DNA of 64,000 nt from Apostichopus japonicus. Lineage: Eukaryota > Echinodermata > Holothuroidea > Aspidochirotida > Stichopodidae. A program made the translations under genes and the position numbers. This document shows, in pieces, positions 12,708 to 23,364 of the stretch. Under the pieces are notes generated by a model. That model ran no database searches. It saw only the letters and a program-made list of their open reading frames with translations, and was not told the DNA's origin. Numbering within the stretch: position 1 is the stretch's first letter; every line of letters begins with the position of its first letter. The stretch spans positions 5,292,501-5,356,500 of the forward strand of contig NC_092576.1 in assembly GCF_037975245.1 (NCBI RefSeq), in the 5' to 3' direction.

Positions 12708-13330
12708 GCTGGACATGGTTCTGAGAGCCTTCGACTTAGTTGTATTTAAGTTCATACACTCCGATGATATTCCAAGCAGAACAGGTAAAAAATAATCTCC
12801 TCTACCTCTTTGCACATTAACACATTATTCTTTAATTCAGGTATTCATAACATAAGTGGAAAAGGGATTGGCTAGGGTTAAAGAGGACACTAATAGACTT
12901 CTACCGCACTACAAAAAGTGTAATCCATGTTACAGCAACAAGAAAGAGCTGCTCTTAGAGCGTCTAACAGCTCGGCGCTCTCGCTGATTGATGGTTGTGA
13001 ACTGGAAATTGAAACTAGCCATACAAAATATATTATATTTATAGGCTTTGTCACTGTTTTGTAACTTTTGACAGAGAGTTCTCTATTTCAAATTGGACTT
13101 GATAAGAAACTTTCCAAAGAGCAAGGAATACTACGTAAAATGTATGTATTTAAAAATAATTTCTTCATAAATTTTAAACTATAACTTGATGACTGCGATT
13201 GGTTAGCCTGAGCAGAGGAATGATGAGAACGCTACAGATTAATTAAGACTTCCTAGTTTTACAGGAATCTCCTCATCTAGCAGACGTAACGAACTGCCGA
13301 GGAACACACCTCAAAGGCCACAAACACCAG
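12708..13330 (+). CDS. Three small phase-compatible exons of an unrecognised gene
   Basis: The exons are 12708-12784 (77 nt), 13075-13134 (60 nt) and 13265-13330 (66 nt). Acceptors are TGACAG, TTGACAG and TTTTACAG; donors are ACAG|GTAAAA, CTAC|GTAAAA and CCAG|GTAAGT. Exon 1 starts by completing a codon (needs a phase-2 partner) and all three leave at phase 1. The frame reads LDMVLRAFDLVVFKFI early and ISSSSRRNELPRNTP late, a Ser/Arg/Pro-rich end. The entry phase fits the 17-nt exon of copy A (7754-7770, leaves at phase 2), so these could be an alternative 3' end of that gene; this is inference from phase alone. No stop-containing last exon was found. Function unknown. Confidence 0.45.
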
Positions 13331-14040
13331 GTAAGTAAATCCTCAATGTTACTATTAGCCCTATAATTCCATACCTGTGTATGGATATGTTGGCTAGGTC
13401 GCATTGGCGCTACTAATCTCTGTTGTATTTGTTAACCTCCTTTGGCTAACGTACATGAAAAACGTCTAACCACAACCTTTTCAGTGGTATTTTGTCAATT
13501 ACTTGACAAATAAGTGCATTTTATAAATAACACCTTCATAGTCAGTTTTACTGTGTGTACGTTTGTACAGTATGTGTTGCTGCTACCCTTTTGGCAGTGG
13601 CGTAACCACATTTGTTCATCTGGGGGATGAGTGGGCAGCGGGAGCAAAGAGTTCGAGTGTGAGGAGGGGGGGGGGGGCAAGCTTCGACCTCAACCAGTTC
13701 GGTCATTTTAGGTACTTTTGCAAATATGCCACAATCCCTAACTCTCGAAGCCATGGCAACAGTACCGTTATGGATGATTTTTGTTGAGGTTATGAAGTGA
13801 TAAATTGTATTTCTTGACAAACTTAAAGTATGCACATGTTAGTCATCATACATCACCGAAGGCATCTGAGAGTTATAAAATAGAGATTTATTTACAAATG
13901 AAAACAATTTAGTATTATAGCCCCCCAAAAAACTACTTGTAAGTAGACAACAATGTACTGTGACAGACTGTTAAAAATGCTGCAATACGTTTATATGCCT
14001 ACATCTATGATGGTGTCTTGTTCTATTTGAACTTCAATAT
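13331..14040. other. No gene seen; contains a CAGTGGCGTAACCA-like transposon edge
   Basis: Around 13594 the sequence 'cagtggcgtaaccaca' followed by a G-run (13663-13678) resembles the terminus of hAT-type elements, but I found no matching inverted end or target duplication. The remainder shows no splice-supported coding. Confidence 0.4.
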
Positions 14041-14044
14041 TCTT

Positions 14045-14480
14045 TAGTAAAGCATTCACATTGTAAAAAAAAAGAAACAGCATGTCCACTATTTTTAAGT
14101 GAAATATATGTTGCTTAAAAGCATAATCATTTTATTGAGGGGAGTGGGGTTGTTATATGTTTGGGGAAGTTATCTATTTCTTCTTTCATGTTGATTTTTA
14201 TTTTGCAATTATGCATATATTTGGACGAGTTCAAGAGAAAATTTAAGGGTTGCGGAGCTGCGATTGTGCACGTTTCGCACTTGTACAATACACATACTGT
14301 TCAGTGTTACTCGGCGAAGCCTAACGATATGTTGTATATTGATCAGGTAGACTAGGCCGACGTTACACACCGATACAGTTAACTATGGTATATTATTTAC
14401 GAGACTTGGCTACACCGTCAACCTCCACAATTGATGTTATCGGGAAGCAAAATATGAGGGCGCTAAACACCAAAACACAT
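14045..14480. repeat. Interspersed repeat related to 56690-57050 and 62260-62620 (left part)
   Basis: The segment shares with the two right-end copies long matches including 'aacagcatgtc', 'ttatgcatatatttggacga', 'acacatactgttcagtgtta' and 'gatcaggtagactaggccga', in the same order. It is the oldest-looking of three copies; its gag-like middle part has been replaced by unrelated DNA. Confidence 0.75.
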
Positions 14481-15259
14481 GTGCGGCTCATATCAATCTA
14501 GCTGGCCCTAGTAAACAAAACAGGGTAAAATTCTGCGTACAATCATTGGCTGAGGGAGGGGGGGGGGGGTTAACAAAGAAGAAAATGATAAACGCTTAAT
14601 AAAAGCTGCATGTAACTTGAAACCAAATAAAAACTAATGCAAACTATAGAGAGCTTATACTTCTTGTCTCTTTGTCTTAAGAGTAACTGCTTTACTTCCT
14701 GTTCCCGAGTTTATTCATCCCTTACCCATGTTATAGTCGTCCTTTGTCTTAATTCCGTGAAATCATCATGCTTGACCACAGATGACAACCTATTGCATCT
14801 CATGTGTATACAGATGCGGTTAGTCATAGCCCTCTTCTATGTGCCTTATTAATTACAAGTAAATATTCCACATGTCACAGAGAGTTTCTCATCCCTTCTC
14901 AGGAAGTTATGACTTAATTAAATGCTGTGTTTTTTTGGGGGGGGGGTGGAAAAATAAAGTTTATATTCTAAAATTATATATATGGTGTTTATCGTTATCT
15001 GCAGTTCTACCTATTTAATAATTGAGCCCTGTACTAACTGAGCCGGAGAACCCTAACATAACATAGCGCCCAACGTGGGGCGTACGACTTTGATGTGGGT
15101 CTGGGTGAATATACTGGGAACAGGAAGTAAGTAGTTACATTTAAGATCAAGAGAAACGTATGCACATGCCTAAAGGGGCTATAACTTCTCGCTACATTAC
15201 CCAAACCATACTCATATATTACCACTTCATTTTATCGAATATTTCCACAAAAGCAGTTT

Positions 15260-15870
15260 GTCACAACTACCCTATATATGGCAGTTCTCTAGAGTAAATC
15301 TTGATGAGGAAAATTGCTAATTGAGTGACCTCAGCAGAAGGTCACCCAACCAGCAGACCCGTTGTTAAGAAATCAAACCACATACACTAATAACCGAAAG
15401 TCAGATTAATGATCAATGTACTAAAGTTTGCCAAAGCTTGACAAAAGGTTTAGCAATTATATTTTCCAATCAGAGCCATATAAGTGCGGCAACATTTAAC
15501 ATTTAATTCAGCTAAACCATTAGAACACATATCCCTAAAGGGAATAATGAAGCATGTAAGGAGACTTGTTTTGGAATCTTGACGTAGTTACAGCTTAGTA
15601 GCAACTCTTGTTTTGGGTAGTAGCGACTCCAAATTTGGAATAGAAGCACCTTCCGTTTAGGGTAGTAGGAGCGCCAACAATTTACAGTACCGTCGCCGCC
15701 TGAAGTTGTAGAAGCGTCGCCTGTTTAGAATAGTAGTAGAGCCAACTTTCAAGAGTAGCATTGTCACTTACGAGTAGTAGCAAGACCTGTTCAAATAAAG
15801 GTTGCAGCAAGGAGGTTCCATGTAGAACCTCCTTGCATCACATCCTGTTTACGGAAGTAGCACATCCTAT
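15260..15870. repeat. Imperfect GTAGTAG-containing repeats ending in a perfect hairpin
   Basis: At 15590-15790 an irregular motif of the type TTTAGGGTAGTAGNAGCGCC recurs at roughly 30-40 bp spacing. It ends near a perfect 12-bp inverted repeat, GCAAGGAGGTTC (15807-15818) with its complement at 15825-15836 and a 6-nt loop. No coding is evident. Confidence 0.5.
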
Positions 15871-16059
15871 ATCAACACCACGATACGCGTAGCGTTTCAG
15901 AGATCATTCGTATGGAATGCCGAAATAACATATGCTATTACGATACTATCTAAACCTAGTACACAAAGCTTAGTGACGAAGCCTAGTGTACAATAGAATG
16001 GGATTTTTGAAGGTATGGAATTGATGTTACTATTTGTTTGTTTTTTATTTTGGTGATAG

Positions 16060-16620
16060 ATAGTGAATTGTAGGTTAATGTCAGTAGGCAATAGCTGTAA
16101 GTTTCGTTTTTACATGGACGTACGCTGTAGTATTTTGTAGGGAAGTCCAAGTAAGCTTGTGTCCTCGACTAGATTAACCGAGTGAAGGTTCCTTTCTACA
16201 ACTGGATAAAAGGTCCGTTGTGTACTACGCTGTAATTTGGTAAACCTTGTGCAGTTTTGATATGGTATGTTTATTACATTTTTATGACTCATAATGTGGC
16301 AATATGTACAGTAGCTATGCCACCGTGTATTATCATGAATTTCATATGCAATTCCTCATAGCCTAGTCATATTGCTTCTGCTACGTACTGTACTTTGTTT
16401 TGTTAAATGAAGAGGCTAGTTTAAATTTATGACCTGGTTTGGTACCAAAAACTTGGCCAATGCTGAAATTTTGATTTTCAACAGTGTTCTTTTTTGTAGT
16501 AGATTTTGCATATCAAATCGAACTGAACAACACCCAAAACAGTATCAATATAGCTGCAGTCTCGAGGCAGTGCTAAAAATACCAAGTGGAATTTCCCGAA
16601 TGTATGTGTAGCACTAGGTG
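16060..16620. repeat. Interspersed repeat related to 57950-58170 and 63530-63740 (right part)
   Basis: The matches to the right-end copies include 'gtacagtagctat', 'tattatcatgaatt', 'gaagaggcta' and 'aagtggaatttccc' in order. Together with 14045-14480 it makes one copy of the family split by about 1.6 kb of unrelated sequence. Confidence 0.65.
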
Positions 16621-18560
16621 ATTTACATATCTCATTGTGAAAGGTTCCCTCTCAAACATAAACGAACGTTACATGATACTTGTAACCCAATGTAGCATTA
16701 AGTTCTGCATCATACAATCAGCATACGATCGTTTCACAAGGCTCTTTCAGAAGGTTTAACTTAATATATGAACTAGCCTATGCCTAAAGTATGTACAGAA
16801 TCAACTGAATATACTTCAACCACTACACTAGTATAAATAACTATTACAATGCGGGCTAAATGGATTCGCCTATACCGTGATTCCATTACATTGAGTGAAC
16901 ATTATATCACTGAGCGAAATGTTATTGTGATATCTATAAATGGTTAGCCCATTTGTAAAGGCACCAAAGTAAAATAAACATAGGTAGTTGGTGAAGGGCA
17001 AGTTTCATTGTAAATGGTGACCCTTGCAATATAATGATATCGCGGGTTAAGGTTAAAGAGACACGGTGCTATACCTAGTTCAGTAAGTTGGGCATCAATG
17101 AATATCCGTTGACTTAGTATGGACAAAAAGCTTGTTTCATTTCTCTATCATTCTGTGTCAAATCACTGATCGCTGTTGCTCGACCCTCACCAAATATTTT
17201 TGGAGTTTATGTGCCTAGTATTTAATGATATAATGGTAAATCACTCAATTCAACCAAAACTCAATCAAAGCTTGATATTTTCACTGTAATGTTTTGCCAT
17301 TGCAAATACTTTTAGCCCTGCAATTGTAATTCAATGTTATATCATGTTACACGGTCAATGTCAATACCTCCTCAATATATTGTACAAATATTAGATCTCT
17401 TCTAGAATACAAAATTAGCTTCTTTCAACCTGACCAATATTAAATTTACAGTTGTCAAATACGACAGATTTTCCACTTCAGAGCAACTTTACAATCTCAT
17501 AAATTAGTTGGATAAAACTAGAACCTGAAATTTAGTGTATAGAAAGAACTATATACTTACAGAACAAGTACCGGTAAGTGATATTCATAGTTCTCACATT
17601 GTTATCTATGTGATTAGTTTGCTACTACAACCCTTCATCGTACTGGATTGCAACACAATCTATCATCTTCGGAGTTACATAATGTAAAAGTATAACACAG
17701 GAAATCATTGTGAGCGTGTGTTTATATTGACTGGATCAGTCACAATAACCTTAAAAAACACTCAAGTATCCTGAAGTAATACCATAGGAGGGCTTAATCA
17801 CCCACAATGGCACATTTTAGGAAAAGAATACGAAAATTGGATACTGTGGCATTTTTAAAACAACTCCACAAAACAGTATTGAAACAACCTCAATTTTGCA
17901 TTACGTTTTGTATGGGTTAAGCTCTATCGCTTTCTGTAATGAGAGGGTACTGGGATGTTCAATTACTGAGGAAAATTAAGGAAATGCCACATAGCCGACA
18001 AAGTTTCTTGCAAAATTTCAAATGGGCATAAATCGGACAATTTTGAAGCAATGCAACTGAAATGTTCACACTTTCATAATTTCATGGTGCTCCAATCATA
18101 CAAGAAAGGTGTTATTTTAGGAGAAGATTCAACTACAGACTTCACCATCAATATGTCCATTTGACATGAAATGCCCCCTTTGTTCAATATGTCAGAACTA
18201 TTGATTTCACCCTGATACAAATGATTTAAACTAATTACTTTACAATCCAGCTTTTCCGTCTACCAAAGTCGATAAGTGACCATTCGCAACTAAAGGTTTC
18301 TTTGACCATACATTAATGAATATAACCTCGCTGATGAGTGACGGCTCAACAGCTCATTTTTTGGTTGCAGCACCAAAGAAAAAAAAGTATAACAGGAAAC
18401 GATGACAGTGAAAAGGAGGATTTGAACATTCATATTCTATCGAAAACAGGTTTTCTTGCTGCCTTGCTCGTGATTTTCTTTTGACAAATGGTCTACCTAT
18501 GAGTAAGAAGCAATGGTGGCCTCATCAACAGCGGGTGGCAAGGAGCCTACGATCATCTTA
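16621..18560. other. No gene or clear repeat seen
   Basis: This is anonymous AT-rich sequence upstream of the Ig receptor gene. It presumably contains its promoter and 5' untranslated region, but I see no TATA-initiator combination or other site strong enough to call. Confidence 0.5.
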
Positions 18561-18597
18561 TGTCAGTTCAATGAAGTGTCACTTCTTCCTTTTTCAG

Positions 18598-21500
18598 ATG
18601 TCTACCACAATCCATTTCATGATCCCTGCTATCATTTGGCTCATATTGAATGGTAAGATTCAATAACGGATTTATCTCGGAGAGGGGGAATGGGAGGGGA
18701 CTGTGGTGGGTTATAGATGTAAGGGGAAGGGAAGGGTTATATGTTCACATGAAGATACAAAAAGTGAATGAAAGACCTGCACTGAGGTATTAGGGTTTCC
18801 TATGTCTGGAGTAGTACTTACACTATCACATCACTTGCACACGCCCAATAGAGGGGGGGGGGGAGGTTGGTGACATTCGCAAATATGATGGAACTTTCTG
18901 GCATACTGATGTAAATGTAATATGAAATTTTTTGGTTTGTTTAGGGTGCAATTGGATGATATTTTTAAACAGTAGTTGAATGCAAGTCAAAATTATTAAC
19001 GCTTGCATATATATGATAGTTCTATGTTACTTTGACTTACCAATTTATACATTTGAAACTCGGTCTGAGTGGGAAAATGGATATGGTATGAAACATTGTA
19101 AACGTCTTTTTTCCTTCAATTACAGGCATGGTTGTTTCATCAGATAAGTGCCAGTCTCCGCAATATCTGCAATTAGGAAAGAAAGGTACGATATCCTGCA
19201 ACTATCCTGGTGATTTATATGGAACAGGTTGGTTTAATTCAACCAGTGTGACTAGCAATGATCGGCCATTTATATCCCTCACAGAAGGTATTGTATCTGG
19301 GCCTGGACATGAGTCCGGAGAATACGGTGTTCAACCCAATGGATCTCTTATAATCAACAAAGTTTCCACCAAACATAATCATGTTTACAGAGTAACGACA
19401 TTGGCCACTATAGATGAAGATCCTATCTTTGAAGATGTTCGTGTAGTTGTCTATGGTAAGTCGATTTCTTTGATAACAACATTCATGTTCATTTGCATCA
19501 GTTTATTGTGGTGGGTGTGTTTACAAATATAACAAAGAAGCAGACAATACATTATCTATAGGCATTCATATAGAGGAAAACTTGCAAACACAGATATATT
19601 CAAATAATCCTTCATATAACATTTTACAATGTTAAAAGGAAAGTCCTAATTCCTCATACTTTATATGAGCCTTTCTCGGAGTCATATATTGCTTTCTACT
19701 TTTATAAACATAAAACTTATACTTTGCACATATAACCATTTAACAGGTGGTCGCTCTTCAGCGATTTTCTTACAAAGAAAACTAGTTTCCTGTTGAAAAT
19801 AAAGAAGTTATAAATAAGGATATTGATTCATAAGACAATAACTTAATAACCAAGATATTGTTAAATGTTGAAACAAATCCGGCAAAAGTAGTAGTTTTGA
19901 CACCTTACAAGAAATTAGAAGTGAATTCTCAATCCGTCAAAGCATGTTTTCATGTCCCTCCCCCCCCCCCCCCAAATCTTCCACATTAAAAGAAAGAAGC
20001 AGTATCCTGGTATTGAAACGATAAAACATTGCTACTAACGTTTCGAAAATTCATTTAACTAAAACAGTTGATTGAAATAGCATGGCGAGTAACTACGAGT
20101 AAGCAGTGTTCTATAAGTATTTCTTGAGCAGGAGGAATCATAATTCAATAGTTCAGTATTTTCCCATTTAAAAGAATTGTTTAATTTTTCAGTAATGAAC
20201 GCATCGGAAATAAGTTTGAATTTCCAAAGACCCTGACCAATACTCCGAAATTTTACTGATTATTTCTTGATCCTGCAAATTATTCAACGTCAAGTCATCC
20301 TCCAATAAGAGAACAAACGAGACAATGACCGATTTTACTCCTACTATTTGAAGATTATTTCTTTTCTGAAATCGTTCGTGCTTGTTGAGAAGAAAAGCAT
20401 GATGCAAATTATATGACTTTAGTTTGGCCAATTATTCCTCGATGATCTTCACATTCTCCTTTCATATTTCATTATCCTGTTCCATACATTGTTTCTCTTT
20501 TAACGTAAAGGTTTACAAGCTGACAAACGGTGGTTTGTTCGTTCATTCGTCAATCCATTCGTCCATACATTTAATCATATACTCACTCAGTCATGTTCAT
20601 ACTATATAGACGTTGCTTAATGTTATCATACAAACGCTGGAACGATGAGAACATGTGAGAAACTGTCGGTGTACAACCATACACATGATAAAGTAGTCTC
20701 ACGTGATTAGTAGCTTACTAATAGAGTTACAATGGTTCAACAGTGTAAAAATATATATTATTGAAATAGTACTAGCGCTGAAGCCAGCTGCATTGGGAGT
20801 ATATATATCTAACGGTCCAACCACACTGCAGCACATTAATGCCCTAAAATGAAGCTATGAATGTTTGAATATCATACGGTGTCTACGTGGCGACTGGATG
20901 TCATTTGTTAACTACAGTTGCTACTATATTATCTTCAGTAAATAATCTAAATAGAATATCTTTGTAAGGGACAAGCTACAGTTGAAATTTCTTATTGAAA
21001 TATAAATTATTCGAAAAGTATGGTCGCCAAGATTAACAATAAATTAGCAGGTTAGTGTGAACTGCATGAGTAAAAAAGATCTTTAACAAAGAATACCGAC
21101 TTCCATGCGACCTTTTGTTGTGAAACCAACTAAATTCATAAAACATATCCATATATATAAGCCTAATATTTTCTTGCTGGACAATATTACTTCAATTTGT
21201 CTTTCTTTCCACAATTTTCAGACAGACCACTTGAACCGTACCCAACCATTGATGCTACTGGATGTGACCAGAAATCATTATGCTTTTTAAAATTAAACCC
21301 CGCTTCCAGTTTAAGTTGTAATGTTTTACGAGTAGGTGCAGTATTAGATGATTTGTCATGGAAGTTAAAAACTAACACTCGGGATGGACAGATCTCTTCT
21401 CAGTCGAAAGTTCTAGCAACCAGTGTCAATGAATTACAATCTTACGATACTGTTGTAGATATTTCGTTACAAACCTCTCTCTCATTACGTTTATTCGTCT

Positions 21501-22668
21501 GCGCAGCGAGAAGCGAGGTGTCTGAGGTAGGTAACACTGAATCTGCGATACTGGTTGAAAGCGGGACACTGGAAGCATCTAGCGAACCTCTGCTTGTAAC
21601 TCCTAATGAAAGAGTGGTTATAAACTGCGGGGAAGATGTGTCATTCTTTGTATGGAAAAAAGTAGGTCAAACGGAAGAAATTATTGCATTTGGAACTAAA
21701 GGTATGAGTGAAGTTATGATCCCTGATGGATTCACATTGCAAAATAGCTCTCTTGTCATAAACACGGTTGAAAATCCTACCTTGGGCACGTACACGTGTG
21801 TTTACAGCACTGACGGTGTTACAACGAAATTTACATCAACTGGTGTAACTTTTCAGGGTAAGAACTACATTAAAATGCAAAAACTTCCCCATAACTATTT
21901 TATGTGCAGGTTAAATTGTATGTGGTATGCCAGTAAACGTAGTAAACATAAACTGATCGAATGCATTTGTTATTTTGATGTGGAATTGAAAGAGAAGCGT
22001 TGCAAATAAAGGGACAGAGTTTAATAAAATCAACGAGTAAGTAATGTACTTTTACTTTGTATGCGGTGTATAGTTCTTGATACCGATTTGACATACCGTT
22101 GTATATCATTCACATGCATGTTTGGGCTACTATGAACCTATTTATTATAGCTGTGTTGATTTGTTATCTGGAGATGATGTCAACTTGTATCTGGAATTGT
22201 TGATGTTCATATTTTGACTATTTCTTGGTATTTCAGAGGAGGAACGACGAACTAGTTGGGATGTTGTTGTTGTTGTTGTTGTGTTATTTGTGATGATGAG
22301 TTGCATCGTCGTACTTCTGATCGTGTTCTACCGCAGCCTCAGCAGCAGACGCCGCAGCAGCATCCGCCGCCGCCGCCGACGACCTAGAGGTAAATTATTG
22401 ATTAATCACAAATGTCAATCTTACTCCGAAGTATCTAAAATACTTCTGTTTAATTAATTCGGTTCAGGGTTTCTTTTTGCAATCAGACTGTTGTCGACGC
22501 TGACTTAGATAACTCTACATGGTGAAATCATTTCCCCGTATTATGAATCTCTGCTTAATGGATTTATACTTAAAATACTTCGAAGCTATTGCAATATGTA
22601 ACCTTTAAGTTTCTTCTTCAACTTTTCCTATAGCTGCACCAATGGCTGGTCCATGTTCCCATTATTGA
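18598..22668 (+). CDS. Three-Ig-domain single-pass membrane receptor (copy B)
   Basis: Exons are 18598-18652, 19126-19455, 21222-21857, 22237-22389 and 22634-22668 (1209 nt, 402 residues plus stop). All internal junctions are phase 1, as is usual for Ig-superfamily exons. Residues 1 to about 22 are a signal peptide; an upstream in-frame ATG at 18571 (MKCHFFLFQ) could replace the start, and the chosen ATG directly follows a CAG that looks like an acceptor. Ig1 is residues ~24-128 (Cys43, Trp54; its late Cys is absent, VYRV instead of YxC). Ig2 has Cys161, Trp175 and Cys222. Ig3 has Cys264, Trp273 and Tyr319-x-Cys321. The helix is ~350-371, then an Arg-rich tail and a short final exon ending CSHY. 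It probably acts as a cell-surface adhesion or recognition protein, perhaps immune. The ligand is unknown. A longer isoform using downstream exons is possible but unproven. Confidence 0.75.
19456..21221. other. Intron 2 of the Ig receptor; no other feature
   Basis: This is AT-rich intronic sequence with a C-run at 19959-19973. No exon with consistent phase-1 borders was seen. Confidence 0.6.
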
Positions 22669-23364
22669 TATGACATTGTGTTAACTCCAACGTGTACCAT
22701 TGAGGGGTGGGATGGGGGTCTTCCATTGCAATAATAGGGCATCTCTTACATATGACATCCCCCGTACACGTTTGGTTAAGCCTCTCTGAGATGCTCTTTA
22801 TGACCTCTCAACTCTCCTTGGTATAGAATTCTTGAAATGCATTCCGGCGATTCCTGTTCTACCATGTTTGAGGACTCATAGCCACAAACCTGGATAGCAC
22901 TAACATTCTAGTGCACTTTTTGTCGTTTTTCAATTAACTGTATTGGGAACGCAGTACTATATTTCATAGTTTCACTACAAATTAGAGCAGTTTGCGGTGT
23001 AGCTTTGGTGATAATAGTAACAATCAGACTTAAACCAAGTAAATGTAATGATGTTAGCCAAACGGACCCATAATATGTTTAGAGATCTTGGTGAAAGCGA
23101 CCTGTTATAATAACAACATTTTTCAAATTAGTTTCATCTGTTTAATTATTATGAACAAAATGTAAATACTCTACCTGTTTATGCTGATTTTTAAATTTTA
23201 AATTTTGATGTAAGAAGCTACTCGTTCTCAGCTTGTATTAGCAAGTCTCCTGTACTGCACTTGCGTATAAATTTAAGTTATTGACCCAGAATAAAATTAA
23301 ATACGATTGTAAGACTGTTACTCATAAATCGACCTTTTTCTTTCATTTTAATGCCTTGTGTAAG

